Positions 17,310 through 24,866 of a stretch of DNA of 64,000 nt are shown here, in pieces. Each line of letters opens with the position of its first letter. Within the stretch, counting starts at the first letter, position 1. The stretch spans positions 1,426,001 through 1,490,000 of the forward strand of contig NZ_CP011270.1 in NCBI RefSeq assembly GCF_001610835.1. The letters are read 5' to 3'. The position numbers were made by a program, and so were the translations under genes. The DNA is from Planctomyces sp. SH-PL14. Its GTDB lineage: Bacteria; Planctomycetota; Planctomycetia; Planctomycetales; Planctomycetaceae. The notes below the pieces were generated by a model. It was not told the origin of the DNA, did not search any database, and saw nothing but the letters and a program-made list of their open reading frames with translations.

Positions 17310-18828
17310 GGACGAACCAGTCGCCCGTGGTCAGACACCGGAAGATCCACAGAAACTGCCCGCGGTCCGTGCTGACGCGGTAGTAGTCCCGCTGGACGTC
17401 CTCCGTTCGCTGCCAGCCCGTCTCAATCCGTTCGGCGGACGACGCGTTCGTGATCCCGAGCTCCTGCCCTTTCCAGAGCAGGCGGCGCGTTCCATCGGCT
17501 TTCTGTCGGAGGCGTTCCGGACGCGCGAGCAAGCGGAGAGGACGGCACCGGGCAGCTCCCCGTTCTGGTAGGCCTGAGTCGGCCGGACCGATCCGAAGGT
17601 CTAACGGGCAGTCCTCGATCGAACGGAGTTCGTAGGAGAGCTCTGGTTGCGGATCCGAGACCAGAACCGGCCGTCCCACCGCTTCGCTTCCGAGACGGCT
17701 GATGAGCCGGTCCAACCACGGCGCCAGCAGACGCTGGGCTCGGTCCTCCGGCTCATCGAAGAGCGTGATCTGACGAGGGTACGTTCGACCGGGGGCGGTC
17801 ACGAGAACGCGGACCAAAACGACGCCTTCCGGAATCGGGTGCCGCTCCCGCTGGAGGTCGAGAAGGTCGAGCAGGTAGCGGGTCTCAAACGCCGGTCGGT
17901 GCAGTCGCAGCTCCAACCGGACCTGCCGCTTGTTCTCAGTGACGTGCAGGATCTCCAGCTCGCGGATACCGAGCCGCTGTTGAGCCAGCTTTGCCAGGAC
18001 CTCGCTTAGAAGCTTCTCCCACAGATTCTCGAGGTAGGTCAGGCCATTGAGAGCCTCTTCGCTCGCCCAGGTTGCGGAAACGGGTTCCGCGAGCCGTTCC
18101 GTCGTGAATGACTCCGACACACACCCCAGGGCCTGATCGAGCCGCCGAAGGAGCTCCGGACCGAACCGAGACGGCAGCGACTCCCGCGGCAGGGATCGCA
18201 ACCGGGTGATCGTGTTGACCTCCAGGGCGGCCAACTTGTCGAGACAGGCTGGAGGCAGTCGCAGCGCCGCAGGATGAAGAGGGCCGAGGCCCACGGCCGC
18301 CCGTCCCGTCGGAACGATCGTGTGCCGGCCGGAGCCATACCGCGAGACGGCCCAAGCCGTTCCCAGCGTCTCGGCAATGCACGCCACCGCTGATAGCCGC
18401 CGCTCCGAGAGCTCCTTCAATACAGCTCGACAAAGGGCTTCCTCCCCGCCGTACAGATGCACGCAACCGGAGATGTCGAGCAGGAGGCCATCCGGTGGCT
18501 CGACCGGCATCAATCCCACGAGCGGGCTGAAGACCTGCAGGAACTGAGCCAGGCTCTTCAGCCGGGCGAGGTCGCCCTCGGCGTCGTGCTCAAGGGAAAC
18601 GACCTTCAGCCTTCGGCCATCGCCTGCTCCAAGCAGTGCCTTTGCCTCAGCCAGCGGCAGTCCCGCGTGGACTCCGTAGCGATTGAGACCTAGCGAGCAG
18701 GCGATTACGACCAGTCGCTGCCGTCGCTCGCCAAAGAGCAGAACGGCCGACCTCTCAAGCTCCGGCCGCTCGTTCAACAGTCGCTGTATGGGCCAATTGG
18801 GGAACCAAAGTGAGAGAACCCTCTGCAT
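17293..18828 (-). CDS. imuB: ImuB, Y-family polymerase-like mutasome hub
   Basis: 511 residues from the ATG at 18828. It has a Y-family polymerase fold but lacks the catalytic acids: the first motif reads LSLWFPNWPIQRLL without the metal-binding Asp, and where active enzymes have a DE pair it reads PVEPPDGLLLDISG. These are the hallmarks of ImuB, which bridges the beta clamp, ImuA and DnaE2. The rest carries helix-hairpin-helix and little-finger-like regions and a helical C-terminal tail. The frame is open upstream to 18891 but inside imuA. It overlaps imuA by 74 bp and dnaE2 by 17 bp. Confidence 0.9.
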   Translation of the reverse strand: MQRVLSLWFPNWPIQRLLNERPELERSAVLLFGERRQRLVVIACSLGLNRYGVHAGLPLAEAKALLGAGDGRRLKVVSLEHDAEGDLARLKSLAQFLQVFSPLVGLMPVEPPDGLLLDISGCVHLYGGEEALCRAVLKELSERRLSAVACIAETLGTAWAVSRYGSGRHTIVPTGRAAVGLGPLHPAALRLPPACLDKLAALEVNTITRLRSLPRESLPSRFGPELLRRLDQALGCVSESFTTERLAEPVSATWASEEALNGLTYLENLWEKLLSEVLAKLAQQRLGIRELEILHVTENKRQVRLELRLHRPAFETRYLLDLLDLQRERHPIPEGVVLVRVLVTAPGRTYPRQITLFDEPEDRAQRLLAPWLDRLISRLGSEAVGRPVLVSDPQPELSYELRSIEDCPLDLRIGPADSGLPERGAARCRPLRLLARPERLRQKADGTRRLLWKGQELGITNASSAERIETGWQRTEDVQRDYYRVSTDRGQFLWIFRCLTTGDWFVHGLFD

Positions 18829-19411
18829 CACACACCTGCACGTGGAACGTTCCCTCATGGAATCCGCGGCAGTAATCCAATCCCACCTCAACTGTCCGAC
18901 CTGCCAGATCCTGCTGGCCTCCTCGACTGCACCACCGTTGGTCGACGCCGGTTCCAGTGCTCGACTGCTCCGAACGGAACAGCACTCCTAAGCCGCCGCC
19001 GATCTCGGCGGCTCGCTTCCATCGCCGGAGCCAACGGTCCGCGTGGCGACCGACCTGGCACCAGGTCACGGCGACCGCCGGCGATCGCAAGCAGTGCTCG
19101 ACGGCCCAGGCGACGTCCTCGTCACTCCGCGGTCGAATCACCACCGTGCGCTCGAGCGGGATCCCCCATCCCCAAGCCGCCGCCGGGACGAACTCTCCGC
19201 TGGCGTCCACAACCGCCCAGACACCCGGCCGCGACGCCAAGACGTCTCGGACAACTGACAAGCTGACCGTGGCCGCTCCGCTTCCTTCGCAGCTGTTCCA
19301 TTCCACAAGCGATCCGGGTGGCGGAGCCTTCAGCGGGTCAGCATCGACGGCGACCGGAGCCGCGATCTTCTTCAGCTGTTTGCGAAGCGCTTCGATCTCC
19401 GGCCGGGTCAT
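18755..19411 (-). CDS. imuA: ImuA, RecA-fold mutasome protein
   Basis: 218 residues starting MTRPEIEALRKQL. It matches the ImuA layout: VSLSVVRDVLASRPGVWAVVDASGEF, AAAWGWGIPLERTVVIRP, a middle SDEDVAWAVEHCLR segment, and the C-terminal beta segment (GRTVEVGLDYCRG..GTFHVQV) ending with VPQLAHTA. The P-loop of RecA is not apparent, as is typical for ImuA. It opens the minus-strand operon and runs divergently from the SRAP gene with 93 bp between starts, a shared regulatory space. Overlap with imuB is 74 bp, longer than usual but supported by family-like sequence through the end. Confidence 0.75.
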   Translation of the reverse strand: MTRPEIEALRKQLKKIAAPVAVDADPLKAPPPGSLVEWNSCEGSGAATVSLSVVRDVLASRPGVWAVVDASGEFVPAAAWGWGIPLERTVVIRPRSDEDVAWAVEHCLRSPAVAVTWCQVGRHADRWLRRWKRAAEIGGGLGVLFRSEQSSTGTGVDQRWCSRGGQQDLAGRTVEVGLDYCRGFHEGTFHVQVCDAEGSLTLVPQLAHTATVERAAGA

Positions 19412-19431
19412 GGTGCTGCTCCACGGGAAGT

Positions 19432-19445
19432 GTTCAAATGTTTAC
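19432..19445. promoter_or_regulatory. Candidate operator in the divergent imuA/SRAP spacer
   Basis: GTTCAAATGTTTAC sits 20 bp upstream of imuA, in the 93-bp space shared with the SRAP gene. The imperfect GTTC..GTTT arrangement is reminiscent of LexA-type boxes in other bacteria. The local LexA consensus is unknown, so this is a weak guess. Confidence 0.2.
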
Positions 19446-19504
19446 TTTCGACGGGCTGGCGGCGTCAAGGGTGTTTTCGGAGACTGAAGTCGGAGGGCGG
19501 AAGA

Positions 19505-20290
19505 ATGTGCACGCGGATCAATCAATTCGTTACGCCTGGCAACATCCAGGAGTGGTTCGACATTGCCAGTGATCGAATCCCCTCGTTTCCAGCTCATCAC
19601 AACAACGCCATCAACACGAAGGAGCCGCAGATCATCACGATCCGGCAGCGCGACGGTGAGCGTGTTGCGGACGTTCGGCGGTGGGGTCTAGTTCCCCACT
19701 GGTGTCGTGATCCCAAGGATGCACCGGCGACGCACAACGTCCGTTCCGAGACCATGAAGGAGAAGCCCTCCTTCAAGACGGCCTGGAGTCGCGGCAACCG
19801 TTTGATCATTCCCGTCCCGGGCGTCTACGAGTGGCCGAAGCCAACCTGGGGCCCGGGCACGCCGGCCCGGTACATCTTCCGACAGGACGGGGAGCCGATG
19901 CTGATCGCTGGACTCTGGTGGGACTGGAAGCACAAAGCACCGGACGGCACGGAGGCCGTGCTGCCGACCTTCACCATGAACACCTGCGAGCCAAACGGCG
20001 TTCTCAAGTCGATCCCACACGACCGCATGCTCTGCATTCTCGATCGGAAGGACATCGACGCCTGGCTGGATCCGGAGAACGCGGCGGCGGACCAGCTGTT
20101 GCGGCCCTGCCCGGATGAATGGCTCGACTACTACGTGACCACGGGATTCGTGAATAAGTGTGACAAGGAGCACCAAGGGCCGGCGTGTATCGAGAAGGGA
20201 CCGTCTGGATCCGAACTGCCTCCGCCGCCCAAGGAGACGAAGACGCAGGTCCCCAGGAAGAAAGCCGCTCCGGCCAAGGACACGGATTAA
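19505..20290 (+). CDS. SRAP/HMCES (YedK-like) abasic-site protein
   Basis: 261 residues from the ATG at 19505, which makes Cys residue 2 (MCTRINQFV), the SRAP nucleophile that crosslinks to abasic sites in single-stranded DNA. Other conserved parts are VRRWGLVPHWCRD, NVRSET, the Glu in PGVYEW and the His in IPHDRMLCIL. A Pro/Lys-rich tail (PPPPKETKTQVPRKK) follows. The frame opens upstream at 19430 but only this start creates Cys2. It protects abasic sites at forks and diverges from imuA-imuB-dnaE2, consistent with a joint DNA-damage response. Confidence 0.93.
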   Translation: MCTRINQFVTPGNIQEWFDIASDRIPSFPAHHNNAINTKEPQIITIRQRDGERVADVRRWGLVPHWCRDPKDAPATHNVRSETMKEKPSFKTAWSRGNRLIIPVPGVYEWPKPTWGPGTPARYIFRQDGEPMLIAGLWWDWKHKAPDGTEAVLPTFTMNTCEPNGVLKSIPHDRMLCILDRKDIDAWLDPENAAADQLLRPCPDEWLDYYVTTGFVNKCDKEHQGPACIEKGPSGSELPPPPKETKTQVPRKKAAPAKDTD

Positions 20291-20301
20291 GAATGATCCG
20301 A

Positions 20302-20545
20302 CGCTGCAGAGCAGGAAGTCGCCATAGAGCCGGCGGCGGGCGCGACGGGCGAGGTAGGCAAAATGGTCAGGCCCAGCAGCGGCATCGACGTCGATCGAGA
20401 GCGCTTACTGGATCGCTCGCATCTCACCAGATCGCCTAGCACATGAAAAGTTGCGGCGACGAAGGGACGGTAGGCTGGGGCCAACCTACCCACCACCCCT
20501 TCGCTCTCGGCCGTTGTTGATACCGGCCGTCGAACGCGAAACGAA
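20302..20545. repeat. Dispersed repeat, copy A
   Basis: About 240 bp similar to 34265-34510 in order and content. Shared blocks include CGGGCGAGGTA, CTGGAT.GCTCGCA, GAAGGGACGG.AGGC and GGGGCCAACCTACCCACC. The repeat lies between the SRAP gene and the IS5-like element and reads partly as protein on the minus strand (VGRLAPA.RPF), but similarity is at DNA level too. It looks like a dispersed intergenic repeat. Confidence 0.65.
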
Positions 20546-20574
20546 CGCGGCGCCTGGCTCCACAAGACGAACTA

Positions 20575-21440
20575 GAGCCTGTTGTGGAGTTTTGTCATGG
20601 CCTGGCGCTAGTTTGCGTCGATGGAAAAGCCACGGAAGGTCTATCCCAGCGATGTCAGCGACGAAGAGTGGGAGTTCGTCGTTCCCTATCTCACTCTCAT
20701 GCGGGAGGACGCCCCTCAAAGGGAGCATTCCCTGCGGGACGTCTTCGACGCCCTCCGCTGGTTGGTCAAGACCGGCGGTCAGTGGCGATATCTCCCCGGA
20801 GACTTCCCTCCCTGGCAGGTCGTCTATCAGCAGGCCAGAAGATGGGTGGCTGCCGGCGTTTTCGAGGCCATCGTCCATGATGTCCGGGAACTGCTGCGTC
20901 TGGCGGGAGATCGGAAGGCGAGTCCCTCGGCGGTCATCCTCGACGCCCGAACGATCCAGTCGACGCCGGAGAGCGGATCGCGAGCGGGGTACGACGGACA
21001 CAAGCGGCGGAACGGCTCCAAGGTCCACGCCGCTGTGGATCCGCTCGGTCATCTCCTGGCTCTGACGGTGACACCCGCCAGCGAGCAGGAGCGGGCTCAG
21101 GTGGCCGAGCTGGCAGAACAGGTCCAGCAGGCAACGGGGCGAACCGTGACGCTGGCCTATGTCGACCAGGGTTACACGGGGGAGGCCCCAGCCGAGGCGG
21201 CTCGCGCGAAGGGAATCGACCTGGAGGTGGTGAAGCACACCGAGGCCAAGAAAGGCTTCGTTCTACTGCCTCGGCGATGGATAGTGGATCGAACCTTCGG
21301 GTGGCTGGCCCGCTTCCGACGTCTGGCCCGGGACTACGAACGTCTCGACTCCACGCTGGCCAGCTGGCACTGGCTGGCCTTCGCCACTCTCATACTCCGC
21401 AGAATGATGAATCTCGTCGCCGATAGTGCATAACAGGCTC
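20575..21440 (+). mobile_element. IS5-like insertion sequence, apparently complete
   Basis: 866 bp with terminal inverted repeats GAGCCTGTT at 20575 and AACAGGCTC ending 21440, flanked by TA (or CTAG, which is palindromic here) on both sides as the target duplication. It holds one transposase gene. A diverged relative of its left end lies at 38751-38848. Confidence 0.85.
20621..21433 (+). CDS. IS5-family transposase
   Basis: 270 residues. The N-terminal DUF4096-like part (VSDEEWEFVVPYL to TGGQWRYLPGDFPPWQVVYQ) is followed by the DDE domain: Asp in VILDARTIQST, a GYDGHKRRNGSKVHAAVD block, Asp in AYVDQGYTG and the RTFGWLARFRRLARDYERL block. In that last block the residue before RTF is Asp (WIVDRTF), where most relatives have Glu, so activity is uncertain. 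It starts 46 bp inside the element. It catalyses cut-and-paste transposition if active. Confidence 0.9.
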   Translation: MEKPRKVYPSDVSDEEWEFVVPYLTLMREDAPQREHSLRDVFDALRWLVKTGGQWRYLPGDFPPWQVVYQQARRWVAAGVFEAIVHDVRELLRLAGDRKASPSAVILDARTIQSTPESGSRAGYDGHKRRNGSKVHAAVDPLGHLLALTVTPASEQERAQVAELAEQVQQATGRTVTLAYVDQGYTGEAPAEAARAKGIDLEVVKHTEAKKGFVLLPRRWIVDRTFGWLARFRRLARDYERLDSTLASWHWLAFATLILRRMMNLVADSA

Positions 21441-21483
21441 TAGGGAAAACCCCTGGTAATTCGGTCGGGACCGCTTCATTGAG

Positions 21484-21918
21484 CTATTTCGACTTGAGCT
21501 CAAAATCCTTCGTCGTCCCGCCCGCAGGCACGTCGACGTAGAGCTCCGAAACGTCGAAGTCGTTGTACCTCCGAGGCATCATTTCAACGGCGCCAACGTC
21601 GGCCGCTGATTTGTCTGGAGGAACCGGCGACCCATCTTTCATCCCCATCCGAGAGATGATCACCTTGTATTTGCCGGGTTGAACCCCCGTCTCTTGCCCA
21701 CGCCATTTCAATTCATACTTTCCTTGGTCGTCGGTAAACCCTACCGCCCCTAGCCCTCCTTTCTGACCGTCGGCGACGTAGGTCACCGCAGCCGACGTGA
21801 GCGGTTTCCCGTCCATCACGATCTTTCCGGACACGGGAACGAGTGTTGACGGTGGCTTTGAGCCACCGCCGCAACCCAGCAGGCAGACTACGAGTAGAAC
21901 AGCGAACGAGCGAGGCAT
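21484..21918 (-). CDS. Small lipoprotein with transthyretin-like domain
   Basis: 144 residues with a lipobox (VVCLLGCGGG; acylated Cys) and a short beta-rich domain (VPVSGKIVMDGKPLTSAAVTYV, then TDDQGKYELKWRG, GKYKVIISR). This carboxypeptidase-regulatory/transthyretin-like layout is very common in Planctomycetota next to DUF1559 genes, as here (131 bp downstream of one). It would be a cell-envelope protein; its role is unknown. Confidence 0.85.
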   Translation of the reverse strand: MPRSFAVLLVVCLLGCGGGSKPPSTLVPVSGKIVMDGKPLTSAAVTYVADGQKGGLGAVGFTDDQGKYELKWRGQETGVQPGKYKVIISRMGMKDGSPVPPDKSAADVGAVEMMPRRYNDFDVSELYVDVPAGGTTKDFELKSK

Positions 21919-22048
21919 TTTGGCAGCCTGAAAAATGTGTGTGGCGATGAGAGATGGAGCGGACGTAGCGCGGCCCGAACGGTACGCCCGCTTCTGATAA
22001 GCGAGACCTGGATGTCACACGGGAACACCCGTGTAGCGGCAAGGGTGT

Positions 22049-23038
22049 TCAGAATTCTCCGGGAGGCAGGCCGTCCGAGACGCGCGAGAGACGTTGACGG
22101 ATCACTAGGTCAAGCGAATCTGTCACGAACCGAGCTGCACCATCCCCGAGGAGAACGGTCGCGCCTCCTGCATGCACGCTGCCGGGAGCGCTCCATGTGC
22201 CGAGCTTTGGGGGTTGCTGAGTAATCGGCAACGCCCAAGCGCAGCAGTTCCAATCATTGATTGGAACACCTCTCGCGAAGTCGACACCCATTCCGACCCA
22301 CTTCGAATAGCCCCACGTTCCAGTGATACCGTCCCGGATGTCTAGGGTCGTTTCACTGATGGCGACCGAATTGCTCATTCCATCGGGGACGTCCCGGATA
22401 CGAGCAGCACTGTTGACGCCGAACATTCGCTTGTCGGTGCTGGCGACAGCCTCGTAATTGGTGCACGTACTCGACCAAGCATGTGTGCTGAACTCGTAGC
22501 TGGCCTTCGCTCCAAAGCGACCGGCCGTCGCGCCGGTTGGAGTGATGGAGTAGTTGGTATCGGTAGTCGAGCGGAAGAAGCGATCGCCGAAGTCTGAGGG
22601 GCACAGGAACGTTGGGATTGAAGTGGAAACGACCTCCTCGTTTCGCGGGACGCATGTCCCGACAAGTGGCCCCCCACCGGATCTTGTGTAATTCGAGGCC
22701 GGCGCGTCGTGGTCGTACTTGTTGTAAAGCGTCTGCTGATCGACGTACGGCAGAAGCATCGTCCACCCCCGCGTGTTCTTCGCGAAGGGAGGAATGAACG
22801 TCGCAGTGCAGGCTCCAGGGTGAGCCACCGAAAACGGAAAAATTCCGTGTGTCTCGTGGTAGTTGTGTAGAGCAACCCCCATCTGTTTCAAATTGTTGAG
22901 ACATTGAGATTTGCGAGCGGCCTCACGGGCCTGCTGGACTGCCGGAAGCAAGATGGCGACTAGGACAGCGATGATGGCGATGACGACGAGTAGCTCAATG
23001 AGCGTGAACCCGCGAGAGCCGAAAGCACAAGCCCGCAT
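22049..23038 (-). CDS. DUF1559 domain protein with type IV pilin-like N-terminus
   Basis: 329 residues. The prepilin-type cleavage/methylation segment is clear (RGFTLIELLVVIAIIAVLVA, then LLPAVQQAREAARKSQC). The NNLKQMGVALHNYH motif and a late GGATVLLGDGAARFV segment, corresponding to the usual H..GG..DG signature, identify DUF1559 (SBP_bac_10), a family hugely expanded in Planctomycetota. It is probably processed by a prepilin peptidase and exposed on the cell surface. A perfect GGAGG precedes the start. It precedes the lipoprotein gene in a likely two-gene unit. Confidence 0.95.
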   Translation of the reverse strand: MRACAFGSRGFTLIELLVVIAIIAVLVAILLPAVQQAREAARKSQCLNNLKQMGVALHNYHETHGIFPFSVAHPGACTATFIPPFAKNTRGWTMLLPYVDQQTLYNKYDHDAPASNYTRSGGGPLVGTCVPRNEEVVSTSIPTFLCPSDFGDRFFRSTTDTNYSITPTGATAGRFGAKASYEFSTHAWSSTCTNYEAVASTDKRMFGVNSAARIRDVPDGMSNSVAISETTLDIRDGITGTWGYSKWVGMGVDFARGVPINDWNCCAWALPITQQPPKLGTWSAPGSVHAGGATVLLGDGAARFVTDSLDLVIRQRLSRVSDGLPPGEF

Positions 23039-23420
23039 GCGAACCTCCAGAACGAGAGGACGAAGTGTCCGGCAGAAAGGAGCTTGATCGTCTCGCGCCG
23101 ATCCATCAGTGTCAACTGATGGCAGAATGGGCGTGAAAGCAGAGAGCGCGGCAGGACCATTGCCGACCTCGTATCCTGCAGATGGAAGGAAATCCCGTTC
23201 AAGCGTTTTGTTTCAAGTGCCCGCAGAAACGCCCCGCCAGGAAAACCCGGTGGAAGGTGCCGGCCACGCGCCGGAACCTGTTCAACCGAATTGACGGCAA
23301 AGTTGGAACGGCACGTAGAGAGAGCCCCGGGGACCGCAACAACACTCCTCTGGCCAATGTCTCATGGTCCTCGATGACAAAATCGGTCTTCGCAGTAGCG
23401 GCCCCCGTCTGGACCGATGC
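23039..23420. other. Intergenic region without a supportable gene
   Basis: 382 bp between the DUF1559 start and the response-regulator stop, both on the minus strand. It must contain the DUF1559 promoter; I see no RNA gene or repeat. Confidence 0.4.
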
Positions 23421-24119
23421 CTATCGAGCGTCGTTCTCTTTGCCCAAGACGTGGGCTGTGGCATGTCGCACGAGGGCGGCGGCCGTGTCTAGACGTAGCT
23501 TCTTCTTGATGTTGAATCGATGGTATTCGACCGTCTTCGGGCTCAGGTGCAGTTCCTGCGCGATCTGCTTCGTTCCCATTCCCTGCCCCAGCCGCTGGTA
23601 AACGTCCATCTCTCGGTCCGAGAGGCGTTCGAGGGGTGAGCGTTCGTCCACATTGGCGCCGGCTTGACTCATTAGAACACGGTCCGTTGCGCGAGGGCTG
23701 AGGTAGAGTTTCCCGTCGAGGACCTTTTCAATCGCCGCTATCAACGTCGGCACTGGCTCTACCTTGCTGAGGAACCCATGAGCTCCGGCCCGCAAGGACC
23801 GCTCGGCAAAGATGTCCTCATCCAAAGAAGACAAGACGAGCATTCGGCAGGCAGGTGCCACTTCACGGATGTTCTTGATCAGATCCAAACCATCAGTGAA
23901 GCCGAGCCGGAGGTCGAGAACTGCCAGATGAGGAAGAGTGTCCTGGACCACTCGGAGCCCATCGATGGCGTTGGATGCCTCACCACAGAGTTCCCACCCT
24001 GGCCGATTACGGATTACGTGAGCGATGCCAAGCCGTAGCACCTCATGGTCTTCGATGATCACAATGCGTTTCGGTGGAAGAACGTCCGGAAGGGAAGAAG
24101 AGTTCGAAATCATGGGCAT
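23421..24119 (-). CDS. NarL/LuxR-type response regulator 1
   Basis: 232 residues from the ATG at 24119 (an ATG at 24113 is also possible; the frame opens at 24230 but overlaps the next gene). The receiver domain has acidic residues in VIIEDHEVLRLG, phospho-acceptor Asp in LAVLDLRLGF and Lys in GFLSKVEPVP. The C-terminal LuxR HTH is SDREMDVYQRLGQGM, then KQIAQELHLSPKTVEYHR. It should bind DNA when phosphorylated. Two close paralogs lie at 36754 and 37865, and two hybrid histidine kinases lie between, so signalling between these genes is likely but unproven. Confidence 0.92.
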   Translation of the reverse strand: MPMISNSSSLPDVLPPKRIVIIEDHEVLRLGIAHVIRNRPGWELCGEASNAIDGLRVVQDTLPHLAVLDLRLGFTDGLDLIKNIREVAPACRMLVLSSLDEDIFAERSLRAGAHGFLSKVEPVPTLIAAIEKVLDGKLYLSPRATDRVLMSQAGANVDERSPLERLSDREMDVYQRLGQGMGTKQIAQELHLSPKTVEYHRFNIKKKLRLDTAAALVRHATAHVLGKENDAR

Positions 24120-24216
24120 GGACCACAAATGAAGCGAGTGGTAGACGCTCCTCGTCTGGTTCGGGTTAGTCTCCTGCAACGGGGCGGCAGGTGACGAAAT
24201 TACGCTACCAATTGAC

Positions 24217-24447
24217 CTACTTCCCGCCAAGAACGTGGAAGAGCCAAGCGAACATGTCCTGCGCGATCGGAACGTTCTGAGCTAGCCAACGGAAAGGGGC
24301 GTACAGCACGCGGAAAGGCAGCGAGAGCCCCTCGGGGATAAGCCCCTTCTGATAGAGCACACCGATCACGATGAAACTTCCCATGTAGACCGCGCTCAGG
24401 AGAGCGCACCAGCCAACCAACCGTGCGTATCTCCGCCCTGAAAGCAT
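24217..24447 (-). CDS. Small membrane protein of unknown function
   Basis: 76 residues starting MLSGRRYARLVGWC with a GAGGGGG site just upstream. It has one clear hydrophobic segment (LVGWCALLSAVYMGSFIVIGVLY, shown as LLSAVYMGSFIVIGVL) and a second amphipathic part (LPFRVLYAPFRWLAQ). It lies upstream of the response regulator on the same strand. Family unknown; the call rests on the ribosome site and hydrophobic pattern. Confidence 0.5.
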   Translation of the reverse strand: MLSGRRYARLVGWCALLSAVYMGSFIVIGVLYQKGLIPEGLSLPFRVLYAPFRWLAQNVPIAQDMFAWLFHVLGGK

Positions 24448-24866
24448 GCCGTCCCCCTCTTTCGTTACCCCTACTGAGCCTCACCATCAGATTGTCGGCT
24501 TGAAGAATCGTTGGTCAACGTGCGAAGAACAACGCCCGGGGACGGGAACAGAGCGTGAGGCGGTTCGGCCTTCACTCTCCTCTCGACCATCCCCGGTCGG
24601 GCTGGTGCGCAAGACACCCGGCTAAGGGAGAAATCCTGGCCGAGTGGGAGCGTCAGTGGTTGCGGGCACACCCCAGACGGGACTGAAGCAAACGGCGTGT
24701 CGCGGCACCCCCAGAAACAGTCTTGGATCCGGCCGTCAGCGCTCTGACGAGGGACTTCTGCCCACGCGAAGGGCAACGGGATTACCACATCTTCTACGTG
24801 AAGGCAATCTGCTGAGAGTCACGGGGCGCTTTCCGGGCGACGTGGCGATCTAATCACCGCCTCGAC
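24448..24866. other. Intergenic region without a supportable gene
   Basis: About 420 bp between the small membrane protein and the end of the hybrid kinase gene. Frames here show no family-like sequence; no repeat or RNA was recognised. Confidence 0.4.
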
